Below are positions 1 to 5,475 of a stretch of 5,475 nt of DNA, one piece after another. Source of the DNA: Leptolinea sp. UBA1437 (lineage in GTDB: Bacteria; Chloroflexota; Anaerolineae; Anaerolineales; Anaerolineaceae); NCBI GenBank assembly GCA_002329625.1, contig DCTP01000079.1:1-5475 (forward strand), given 5' to 3'. The position numbers were made by a program, and so were the translations under genes. Position 1 is the stretch's first letter. Every line of letters starts with the position of its first letter. The notes under the pieces were generated by a model. That model was not told the DNA's origin, did not search any database, and saw nothing but the letters and a program-made list of their open reading frames with translations.

Positions 1-14
1 GGGGACGGAGTGAA

Positions 15-446
15 TTAAGCGGCGGTTGTATTTCCGGTTGAAAAATCGGATGAATCGATCCGGACCAGTACCCGGCGCGTACGCGGTCCGTCGAACTCAC
101 AAAAATAAATTCCCTGCCAGGTTCCCAGCATTAATCGGCCGTTTTCGATAAGGATCTGTTCGGATACGCCGATCAGGGAGGATTTCAAGTGAGCGGCGGA
201 ATTGCCTTCCATATGCCGGTATCCGTCCTGCCATGGTACGATCTTGTCCAACTCGTATAAGAAATCATGGATCACGTCCGGATCAGCATCCTCATTGATG
301 GTAACGGCGGCAGTGGTGTGAGGGATAAAAATGGTACAGAGTCCCTCTCGGATACCGGAAGCCGTAACCACTTCCTGGATCCGAGTGGTTATATCGATTA
401 ATTGAGAACGGCCGGTACTTTGAAGGGTAAATTGAACTGTTTTCAT
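15..446 (-). CDS. yjbQ: YjbQ/UPF0047 family protein (secondary thiamine-phosphate synthase family)
   Basis: Complete 143-residue protein, close to the usual length of about 135-140 for this compact cytosolic family. Family signatures run throughout: PHTTAAVTINEDADPDV (42-58), the His/Asn stretch RHMEGNSAAH (77-86), and LGTWQGIYFCEFDGPR (107-122). H43, N51, E52, D54, H78 and H86 are probable metal or substrate ligands by family conservation. Members are annotated as secondary thiamine-phosphate synthases because weak activity was reported for the E. coli protein, but the physiological role is unsettled. The frame is open 12 codons further upstream, to 482. I chose the ATG at 446 because AAGGAG lies exactly 8 nt before it and because family homology begins at MKTVQF. 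It follows metH by 78 bp with no evident terminator, so it may be the last gene of the methionine transcript; any functional link is inference. Family assignment is secure, function is not. Confidence 0.92.
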   Translation of the reverse strand: MKTVQFTLQSTGRSQLIDITTRIQEVVTASGIREGLCTIFIPHTTAAVTINEDADPDVIHDFLYELDKIVPWQDGYRHMEGNSAAHLKSSLIGVSEQILIENGRLMLGTWQGIYFCEFDGPRTRRVLVRIDSSDFSTGNTTAA

Positions 447-454
447 AGGATGGG

Positions 455-460
455 CTCCTT
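455..460 (-). promoter_or_regulatory. Ribosome binding site deciding the yjbQ start
   Basis: Reading the minus strand, AAGGAG at 460-455 is 8 nt from the ATG at 446-444. It lies inside the longer open frame, which shows that the upstream start at 482 is not the real one. Confidence 0.8.
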
Positions 461-524
461 TCTTCAATTTTTCTGAAAACAAATCGCACTCTTATTCAGA
501 TCTTCGATTCCCGAGCAAACGGAT

Positions 525-2903
525 TTACTCTTCGAAGACTTTTTTGGCGATATCCATGGCTGCTTTGGCATCCTTTGCGAAATAATCGGCACCGATTGAC
601 AGCGCATAATCTTTGGTCAGTACCGCTCCCCCTACCATGATCCTGCATTCCGAATGGTTTTTAAGATCTCGAATCGTCTCTGCCATGTTCTTTACTGTTG
701 TGGTCATCAACGCACTCAGCCCGACCAGTTTTGCATTTTCTCGCAGAACCGCTTGCCTGACAACTTCAACGGGGACATCTTTCCCCAGGTCGATAATCTG
801 ATAACCTGAGTTCTCAAGGACAACTTTGACGATATTTTTCCCAATATCATGAATATCCCCCTTAACCGTCGCCAGTACGATTTTACCTTTGGAAAGGTTG
901 GCATCGGATTGTGAAGAGCGCGTCATCGTTTTGCGGATTTCTTCGAAGCCCGCTTGAGCGGCTCCGGCAGATTGAATCAATTGTGGCAAAAAGATTTCCC
1001 CTTTTTCAAAACGGGTCCCCACTTTTTCAAGTGTGGGGATCAGAATTTGATCGATGATTTCGGCAGGCTCCCTGGTTTTGAGCAATTGAATGGTGGCTTC
1101 AGCCGCAATTTGTCGAAGCCCATTGGCAATTGCATATTCAAGGGATGAATCTGACGAGACGGAACCGCCGTCTGGAACGACCGGCTTTTCGCTTTGGATT
1201 TGATTATGGATAGAAATGTATCTTTCGGAATTTTTATCCTGACCAGAAAGCACTTTAAACGCATCCACTGCACCGGTCATCGAGCGGACATTCGGATTAA
1301 TGATCGGCAAATCCAAACCTTGACCCAAAGCGAGCGTTAGAAAAGCGGTGTTGATCGTCTCCCGGTCCGGTAGCCCGAAGGATATATTCGACACTCCCAG
1401 CACGGTTTTTACGCCAAAATGTTCTTTAACCATTCGGACGGCTTTGAGCGTTTCCATCGCCTGTTCCTGTTGAGCGGAGACGGTGAGAGTCAGGCAATCG
1501 ATAATGACATCTTCCTTGGGGATTCCGTACTCCCCAGCTTTACGGATTATTTTTTCAGCGATTCTTACCCGTTCTTCGGCTGTTTGCGGAAGACCGTTTT
1601 CATCCAATGTTAGGCCGATAACTGCCGCGCCGTATTTTCGGACAATTGGAAGCAATGTTTCCAGATTCCGATCTTCCCCATTCACCGAATTGACCAACGC
1701 TTTCCCGTTATATATTCGTAAGGCGGCTTCGATGGTTTTCGGATCACCGGAATCGATCTGTAAAGGAACGTTGCTGACACTTTGGATGGCTTCGACCACC
1801 TCCGCCATCACAGCTGCTTCATCTAATCCGGGTAAACCGACATTGACATCCAAAATTTCAGCCCCGGCGGCTGTCTGTTCCAGCGCCTGCGTTAGAATAT
1901 ACGCGATATCATGCTCGGCAAGTGCTGTTTTAAACCTTTTTTTACCGGTTGGATTAATTCGTTCACCGACAATTCGGACTTCATCGATCTCAACGGTCCG
2001 TTCCGCGCTGCAAAGGGCGGTACGATGAATGGCTTGGCGGGCGGCGGGACGTTTGCCCGACAGCCGGTCTCTCAATGCCGAAATATATTGCGGAGTCGTC
2101 CCGCAGCATCCACCGATAAAAACGGCTCCCAGATCCGCAAAACGAGCGGTAATTTCGGCAAACTCCTCGGGTGTAATTTCGTATTGATCGGTCTCCGGAT
2201 TCGGAAGCCCGGCATTCGGCTTGATCAGAATGGGTAGATTTGTCCATTTTGCCAATTCTGCGGCTAACGGCAGGATCTGCTCCGGACCTAACGAACAATT
2301 GATTCCGACCGCTGAGACTCCCAAACCGCTGAGCGTCAACGCCGCCGCCGAAATGGGAACACCGGCAAATGTCCGTCCATTGGCTTCAAAAGACATTGAT
2401 GCAAAAATCGGCAGGTTCGTATGTTCTTTGGCGGCAAGGATTCCGGCTTTCATTTCAGCCAAATCGGTGAAGGTTTCGAATACAATGAGGTCGACACCGG
2501 CTTGTTCGCCGGCTGAAACGATTTCTTCGAAAATCTGATAGGCTTCTTCAAAAGACATATCGCCGTTCGGTTTCATCATTTTACCGATCGGACCGCAATC
2601 CAACGCGATTTTCACCTGGGGATTCTCCGCGTCACGCGCCATTTGGGCGTTCTTGACGGCGGCTTCCACCAATTGTGAAACCGAATAAGATGTCCCTTCA
2701 AGTTTATAGCGATTGACACCGAAAGTACTCGCATAAATAATTTCCGCGCCGCTGCGGATATATTCCCGATGAATCTCGGTGATGATCTCCGGATGGGTCA
2801 AATTATTTGCTTCGGGAACGGTTGCGGTCAGGAGCCCTTTTTGCTGCAGCATCGTGCCGAAGGCACCGTCCAGAAGGGTTATTTTATTCTTCATTTCCAG
2901 CAT
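525..2903 (-). CDS. metH: Cobalamin-dependent methionine synthase lacking the activation domain
   Basis: Cytosolic enzyme of 792 residues that moves a methyl group from 5-methyl-THF to homocysteine through cobalamin, giving methionine and THF. Domains in order: homocysteine-binding barrel (about 8-290) with LDGAFGTML near the start and zinc ligands C203 (NCSLGP), C266 and C267 (GGCCGTTP); pterin/folate barrel (about 308-565) with VGERINPTG, IDSGDPKT, VNSVNGE and GVSNISFGLP; helical cap (about 585-665); and B12-binding Rossmann domain (about 672-792) with GDIHDIGKN, where H685 is the expected lower axial cobalt ligand, plus VGLSALMTTT and the VGGA loop. E. coli MetH has about 1,227 residues. 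This one stops after the B12 domain and lacks the roughly 330-residue AdoMet-binding activation module, which the preceding gene supplies. The chosen ATG at 2903 has AAAGG 10 nt upstream and overlaps that gene by 13 nt. An in-frame ATG at 2894 (residue 4) would give an ATGA overlap, but its GGAA is too close to act as a binding site. No frameshift or missing key residue is seen. Confidence 0.97.
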   Translation of the reverse strand: MLEMKNKITLLDGAFGTMLQQKGLLTATVPEANNLTHPEIITEIHREYIRSGAEIIYASTFGVNRYKLEGTSYSVSQLVEAAVKNAQMARDAENPQVKIALDCGPIGKMMKPNGDMSFEEAYQIFEEIVSAGEQAGVDLIVFETFTDLAEMKAGILAAKEHTNLPIFASMSFEANGRTFAGVPISAAALTLSGLGVSAVGINCSLGPEQILPLAAELAKWTNLPILIKPNAGLPNPETDQYEITPEEFAEITARFADLGAVFIGGCCGTTPQYISALRDRLSGKRPAARQAIHRTALCSAERTVEIDEVRIVGERINPTGKKRFKTALAEHDIAYILTQALEQTAAGAEILDVNVGLPGLDEAAVMAEVVEAIQSVSNVPLQIDSGDPKTIEAALRIYNGKALVNSVNGEDRNLETLLPIVRKYGAAVIGLTLDENGLPQTAEERVRIAEKIIRKAGEYGIPKEDVIIDCLTLTVSAQQEQAMETLKAVRMVKEHFGVKTVLGVSNISFGLPDRETINTAFLTLALGQGLDLPIINPNVRSMTGAVDAFKVLSGQDKNSERYISIHNQIQSEKPVVPDGGSVSSDSSLEYAIANGLRQIAAEATIQLLKTREPAEIIDQILIPTLEKVGTRFEKGEIFLPQLIQSAGAAQAGFEEIRKTMTRSSQSDANLSKGKIVLATVKGDIHDIGKNIVKVVLENSGYQIIDLGKDVPVEVVRQAVLRENAKLVGLSALMTTTVKNMAETIRDLKNHSECRIMVGGAVLTKDYALSIGADYFAKDAKAAMDIAKKVFEE

Positions 2904-3574
2904 GGGGTGCCCGCCTTTCTCAATTCACAAGTAGTTCGTAATATACAACCGTCACACGGGTTCTGCTTTGTTTGAATCTCGGTTGGGGAAATTCCGATGA
3001 TCGCGCTGACAGATTTGGAGGGAACCATCAGAAAACTTTCAGTTACGGTTAAGCCAATTTTTCGTGATGTATCCAAAATAGTCAGGAAATTTCTCTGAAC
3101 AGTTAGCGGTAAATCTCCGTATCCCGGGCTGAAGCGGGATGTGATAAATTTTCCTTCTCGCTCGGCTGTTTCCCGCAGCATTTCCTGCAATTTATCCGCC
3201 GCGGTTTCCACGGCGATCGCTGCGCAACTGTCCAGAATAACCCCTTCTTCCGGTTTTTCTGACAGAGCGGTACGAATTAATTTATCCGTCCCCTGGCCGA
3301 CAGTCACTGCGAATAACCAGACCTCGTTGGACGTCTCCAGATGTTTTTGTATAGATGTTCCGGTAAGAATCAGATCTGTGCCCTGAATTCGAATGCTATC
3401 AGCGTCTTTCTCAATCGGGAAACGGCGAAACACCGCTCGGGGTTGAATAGTATCCAATGTTTGCCGGATGCAACGCTGAATAAGAGACTCCAAATCGGTT
3501 GGTATTTCACTTCCGCGGTAGCCCATGGTCCGCAGGATTTCCCGCTCATCCAGAGATTCCACATCGATTTTCAA
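2891..3574 (-). CDS. Stand-alone methionine synthase activation (reactivation) protein
   Basis: Protein of 227 residues matching the AdoMet-binding activation domain of MetH, encoded separately. It should dock on MetH holding inactive cob(II)alamin and allow reductive methylation with AdoMet. Matching motifs are SRFSPGYGDLPL (146-157), equivalent to the RxxPGY AdoMet-binding motif of E. coli MetH, and ESFLMVPSKSVSAIIGISP (179-197), equivalent to its ESFAMxPxxSVSG segment. The C-terminus carries four cysteines (C207, C210, C216, C225; C-x2-C-x5-C-x8-C), which suggests a metal or Fe-S site absent from the E. coli domain. The start is a TTG at 3574 overlapping the metF stop as TTGA, with AAGGA 8 nt upstream. 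The next candidate, a GTG at residue 5, is worse spaced. Placed between metF and metH, it is the missing module of the truncated MetH. Similar split systems are known in Thermotoga and Clostridia. The electron donor cannot be read from this sequence. Confidence 0.92.
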   Translation of the reverse strand: MKIDVESLDEREILRTMGYRGSEIPTDLESLIQRCIRQTLDTIQPRAVFRRFPIEKDADSIRIQGTDLILTGTSIQKHLETSNEVWLFAVTVGQGTDKLIRTALSEKPEEGVILDSCAAIAVETAADKLQEMLRETAEREGKFITSRFSPGYGDLPLTVQRNFLTILDTSRKIGLTVTESFLMVPSKSVSAIIGISPTEIQTKQNPCDGCILRTTCELRKAGTPCWK

Positions 3575-4476
3575 ACGCTTTTTCCTTCTCGTGGCATTTG
3601 ATTCTCGGCTGCGATGATATTCTGAATGTTTTCACTGATTCGTGAAGCCGTTTCAACGTTGTTCATTGTATAAAGGTGGATTCCTTGCACGCCGTTATCG
3701 ATTAGATCCATAATCTGTTCGGTGGCATAAAACAGGCCGGCATCCTTTAAAGCAACCGGATCATCACAGTATTTGCTGATGAAACGAGCCATTTTTGGCG
3801 GAACACTCGCACCACACATGGTAACGGTGCGTTCGACCTGATTTTTATTTACAATTGGCATGATTCCGGCTTCGATCGGAACATGGATTCCGGCTTGAAC
3901 AGCCTTTTCTCGAAATTCATAAAAAACGCGGTTATCAAAAAACAACTGAGTAATCAGATGAGAAACCCCGCTATCGATTTTGATTTTCAGGTTTTCTATG
4001 TCCCGATCCGGATTCTCACATTCCGGATGACATTCGGGATAACATCCGCCGATCAGGTTGAAAGAAGGGTCGGTTTCCTTGATAAACTTTGCCAAATCGC
4101 TGGCATGCTTAAATTCTTCTTTGGGAGGGATGCCGGGAGTGATATCCCCGCGCAAAGCTAAAATATTTTGAATGTTGCCTTCCTTCAACTTGCTCAGTGT
4201 CTCCGAAATTTCCCGCCGATCAGAGTTGACGCATGTCAGATGGGCAACTGGCTCAATATGATAGGTTGTCAGAATCAACGAGGCGATTACGACAGTCTTT
4301 TCGCGTTGGGCGACGCTTCCTCCGGCACCGTAAGTGACACTGATAAAATCCACCGGCAAACCGCGTAATTTCAACAGCGTATTATAAATTACGTTATAGG
4401 GGGTGTCTTTTTTCGGCGGAAAAATCTCCAATGAAAAAATCACTTTTTTATGGTTGAATAAGGTTGAGAGATCCAT
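3571..4476 (-). CDS. metF: 5,10-Methylenetetrahydrofolate reductase
   Basis: Complete 301-residue flavoprotein (FAD expected) that reduces 5,10-methylene-THF to 5-methyl-THF, the methyl donor for the MetH encoded downstream. Motifs follow the family order: FSLEIFPPK (14-22) with E17 at the position of the catalytic glutamate, ISVTYGAGGS (45-54), AHLTC (78-82), ILALRGD (105-111) with the flavin-tuning aspartate D111, GGCYPECHPEC (143-153), ITQLFFDN (175-182) with substrate-contacting Q177, and EAGIMPI (202-208). Length is typical of the short bacterial MetF. No MetV-like zinc partner is encoded in this window, so there is no sign here of the acetogen-type MetFV complex. The ATG at 4476 gives the usual N-terminus, but its Shine-Dalgarno is poor, only UAAG about 8 nt upstream. 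The stop overlaps the next start as TTGA, implying coupled translation. An odd feature is the C145-x3-C149-x3-C153 spacing in the CYPECHPEC segment. Confidence 0.97.
   Translation of the reverse strand: MDLSTLFNHKKVIFSLEIFPPKKDTPYNVIYNTLLKLRGLPVDFISVTYGAGGSVAQREKTVVIASLILTTYHIEPVAHLTCVNSDRREISETLSKLKEGNIQNILALRGDITPGIPPKEEFKHASDLAKFIKETDPSFNLIGGCYPECHPECENPDRDIENLKIKIDSGVSHLITQLFFDNRVFYEFREKAVQAGIHVPIEAGIMPIVNKNQVERTVTMCGASVPPKMARFISKYCDDPVALKDAGLFYATEQIMDLIDNGVQGIHLYTMNNVETASRISENIQNIIAAENQMPREGKSV
3583..3587 (-). promoter_or_regulatory. Ribosome binding site supporting the TTG start of the activation gene
   Basis: On the minus strand AAGGA at 3587-3583 lies within the last codons of metF, 8 nt before the TTG at 3574-3572. 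This spacing is what supports a TTG start; no ATG is available nearby in that frame. Confidence 0.7.
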
Positions 4477-4583
4477 ATTAATGTCTTATTTTATCGCAGG
4501 ATCGGCATGGAACCAGCAGATGTCATGAAAGGGAGCGCGGAGGCTGCAGATCCAGCGGTGATTCAAAATCATGACAACCAAAT
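4477..4583 (-). other. csoR-metF intergenic region / metF leader
   Basis: This 107-bp stretch holds no recognisable gene. Read on the minus strand it contains an 8-bp inverted repeat and a short GCTG/CAGC hairpin, but no GC-rich stem followed by a U tract, so there is no convincing intrinsic terminator after csoR. No good -35/-10 pair was found for metF. TAAAAT at 4494-4489 lies too close to the ATG and has no -35 partner. I could not match it to SAM, cobalamin or THF riboswitch consensus elements. metF is therefore either read through from csoR or uses a promoter I cannot recognise. Confidence 0.5.
4521..4576. repeat. 8-bp inverted repeat in the metF leader
   Basis: TGTCATGA at 4521-4528 and TCATGACA at 4569-4576 are perfect reverse complements separated by 40 bp. 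Inside lies a smaller possible hairpin, GCTG-6 nt-CAGC at 4543-4556. In a minus-strand transcript these could form a closing stem with an internal hairpin. The repeat is certain; a regulatory function is only inferred. Confidence 0.4.
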
Positions 4584-4856
4584 CTATTGATTCAAGCGGT
4601 CGAAAATCGCGATAATTTCTTCAATTTTGGCATCTTTTTGCTGCTGATCCCCGTTTTCAAAAGCTTCCCGGACGCATCCTTGTATATGGGCATGCAGAAT
4701 CTCGCGGTTAGCGCTTTTGAGAATTGCCTGAGTGGCTGCAATCTGATTGGAAATGTCAACACAATATCGATCATCTTCTACCATTTTTAGCAGACCGTCA
4801 ATCTGACCGCGGGCTGTCTTCAATAACCGAATCACTTTTTGTTTGTTGGCGACCAC
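4584..4856 (-). CDS. csoR: CsoR-family copper-sensing transcriptional repressor
   Basis: Small all-helical DNA-binding repressor of 90 residues, the normal family length. It releases operator DNA on binding Cu(I). The Cu(I) triad is intact: C32, H57 and C61, with the same spacing (25 and 4) as Cys36-His61-Cys65 of Mycobacterium tuberculosis CsoR. Y31 also matches the second-shell tyrosine. This argues for copper rather than the nickel, formaldehyde or persulfide sensors of the same superfamily. RLLKTARGQIDG (10-21) is the conserved first helix. The start is a GTG at 4856 with GGAG 9 nt upstream, inside the last codons of copA. Only 3 nt separate the copA stop from this start, so translation is probably coupled and csoR lies in the operon it presumably controls. 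The operator should be upstream of copA, outside the window; none is seen in the 107 bp after csoR. Confidence 0.95.
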   Translation of the reverse strand: MVANKQKVIRLLKTARGQIDGLLKMVEDDRYCVDISNQIAATQAILKSANREILHAHIQGCVREAFENGDQQQKDAKIEEIIAIFDRLNQ

Positions 4857-4859
4857 TTT

Positions 4860-5081
4860 CTACTTCTCCACAGCCCGGATCCCAAGCGGTTCATAGCCAG
4901 CGTCCCTGACGACCTTTTCTAACGCTTCGTCGGATACTGGTTTAGAGAGGCTGATTTCCGCATTTCCGGCTTTCAAATCAACTACCGCCTCACTGACACC
5001 GTCAATCGATTTTAAAGCTTTTTCGACGGTTGCTTTGCAATGTTCACATGACATACCTTTGATATCCATTATTTTTTTCAT
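4860..5081 (-). CDS. Possible internal start giving a free CopZ-like copper chaperone
   Basis: Nested in the copA frame, an ATG at 5081 begins [15 protein letters not shown] and would give a 73-residue protein ending at the copA stop, close to the usual 65-75 residues of CopZ chaperones. A complete HMA fold is present, with the Cu(I)-binding CxxC at residues 12 and 15 and AGYEPLG near the end. AAGGAG lies 8 nt upstream, as good a binding site as that of any gene here. Such a chaperone would deliver Cu(I) to CopA or to CsoR in the cytosol. The fused domain may descend from a separate copZ whose upstream stop was lost while its start signal stayed. E. coli copA is known to yield a CopZ-like product, by frameshifting, so two products from one gene have precedent. 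Actual use of this start is not shown; a purine-rich Lys-Glu-Glu-Gly linker could create the site by chance. Confidence 0.4.
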   Translation of the reverse strand: MKKIMDIKGMSCEHCKATVEKALKSIDGVSEAVVDLKAGNAEISLSKPVSDEALEKVVRDAGYEPLGIRAVEK

Positions 5082-5475
5082 CGTTCTTTCTCCTTCTTCT
5101 TTATGGACGGTTAAAACATCACTCTGTTCCGTGGGATGATCTTTCGGAACTTTTAGGGTTTTCGGTTGAAAAGATCTGAGGCGCAACGCATTGGTGACAA
5201 CCGTTACCGAGCTCAGGCTCATCGCGGCTGCAGCAAACATGGGGTTCAACTTCCAACCGAAGGTTGTGTAAAAAACTCCGGCGGCTATTGGAATACCGAT
5301 CATATTATAGAAAAAAGCCCAGAATAAATTTTGCCGGATATTGCGAATGACCGCTCGGCTCAGTTGGATGGCGGTAACCGCATCCCGCAAGTCATTTTTT
5401 ATTAAGACGATATCGGCGGATTCAATAGCGATGTCTGTTCCGGCTCCGATTGCGATTCCCACATCGGCTCTGGCA
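4860..5475 (-). CDS. copA: Cu(I)-exporting P-type ATPase with fused C-terminal HMA domain (5' part outside window)
   Basis: The last 204 residues of a P1B-1 ATPase that exports Cu(I) across the cytoplasmic membrane; the start lies beyond the window. Visible residue 1 follows where the GDGxND motif should be. [20 protein letters not shown] (3-22) is the end of the phosphorylation domain. Two membrane helices follow, one with Y56-N57 and one with M85-S-L-S-S89, the pairs that form the transmembrane Cu(I) sites in this subclass. After RLRSF comes a charged linker of about 30 residues, then an in-frame heavy-metal-associated domain (133-204) with GMSCEHC, copper ligands C143 and C146. HMA domains are more often N-terminal; whether this protein has those too cannot be seen. 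C-terminal HMA fusions do occur in Clostridia. The stop is TAG, 3 nt before csoR. The reading frame through the linker is continuous. Confidence 0.96.
   Translation of the reverse strand, partial: ARADVGIAIGAGTDIAIESADIVLIKNDLRDAVTAIQLSRAVIRNIRQNLFWAFFYNMIGIPIAAGVFYTTFGWKLNPMFAAAAMSLSSVTVVTNALRLRSFQPKTLKVPKDHPTEQSDVLTVHKEEGERTMKKIMDIKGMSCEHCKATVEKALKSIDGVSEAVVDLKAGNAEISLSKPVSDEALEKVVRDAGYEPLGIRAVEK
4866..4869 (-). promoter_or_regulatory. Ribosome binding site supporting the GTG start of csoR
   Basis: GGAG at 4869-4866 lies in the last codons of copA, 9 nt before the GTG at 4856-4854. The copA stop (TAG, 4862-4860) falls between the two, an arrangement expected for translational coupling. Confidence 0.7.
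5090..5095 (-). promoter_or_regulatory. Shine-Dalgarno-like site inside copA, before the HMA domain
   Basis: AAGGAG at 5095-5090 on the minus strand is followed by 8 nt and then the in-frame ATG at 5081-5079. It encodes part of the linker residues KEEGER, so the site does double duty as coding sequence. Confidence 0.5.

Noticed and set aside
447..482. Twelve-codon N-terminal extension of YjbQ starting at 482
   Set aside because: Family homology starts at MKTVQF, and a perfectly spaced AAGGAG lies inside the extension.
491..518. Promoter TTGCTC-16 nt-AATAAG before yjbQ
   Set aside because: Each box matches the consensus at only about four of six positions; such pairs are common by chance in AT-rich gaps.
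501..535. Repeated TCTTCGA at 501-507 and 529-535 as a terminator stem after metH
   Set aside because: The copies are direct, not inverted, and no U tract follows on the minus strand, so no intrinsic terminator is supported.
1483..2028. 181-codon plus-strand open frame opposite metH
   Set aside because: It lies entirely within the well-conserved metH gene on the other strand, has no recognisable motifs and is a shadow frame; the same applies to the other long plus-strand frames.
4477..4583. SAM, cobalamin or THF riboswitch before the methionine genes
   Set aside because: Expected from the gene content, but I could not find the conserved core sequences of any of these classes on the minus strand. 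Only an inverted repeat and a small hairpin are present.
4559..4595. Direct repeat TGATTCAA at 4559-4566 and 4588-4595 as an operator
   Set aside because: Only 8 bp; the second copy lies in the csoR coding end, and it does not resemble a CsoR operator, which would be GC-rich and palindromic.
5082..5130. Frameshift or broken junction between CopA and the HMA domain
   Set aside because: The frame is continuous through the linker with no stop, and C-terminal HMA fusions occur in related pumps, so it reads as a true fusion.

Overview
All six supported genes in this window lie on the minus strand and read from high to low coordinates. They form two modules: copper homeostasis (about 4584-5475) and folate/B12-dependent methionine synthesis (525-4476). 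A YjbQ-family gene follows at 15-446. Moderate G+C (judged by eye, just under one half), strong AAGGAG-type ribosome binding sites, GTG and TTG starts, a CopA with a C-terminal metal-binding domain next to CsoR, and a methionine synthase split from its activation domain all suggest an anaerobic Bacillota (Clostridia-like) bacterium. This assignment is an inference; no rRNA or other marker is present.

Copper module. The window opens inside a Cu(I)-exporting P-type ATPase and shows its last 204 residues: the end of the P domain, the last two membrane helices with the Cu(I) signatures YN and MSLSS, a linker, and a fused CxxC heavy-metal domain. A methionine at the start of that domain has a well-placed Shine-Dalgarno sequence inside the copA frame, so the gene may also make a free CopZ-like chaperone. 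Three bases after the copA stop, a GTG start opens csoR, the copper-sensing repressor that presumably controls the unit.

A 107-bp gap (4477-4583) separates csoR from metF. It holds an 8-bp inverted repeat but no clear terminator, promoter or known riboswitch.

Methionine module. metF, a stand-alone methionine synthase activation protein, and metH overlap one another: TTGA between metF and the activation gene, 13 nt between the activation gene and metH. MetF makes 5-methyl-THF. MetH transfers the methyl through cobalamin to homocysteine. The activation protein rescues oxidised cobalamin by reductive methylation with AdoMet. MetH ends right after its B12 domain, so the activation protein supplies the missing fourth module. 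A YjbQ-family protein follows metH after 78 bp.

The gene content is mostly familiar. The points most worth a second look are the possible dual product of copA, the cysteine tail of the activation protein and the unexplained metF leader. I found no rRNA, tRNA, CRISPR array, insertion sequence or phage element.
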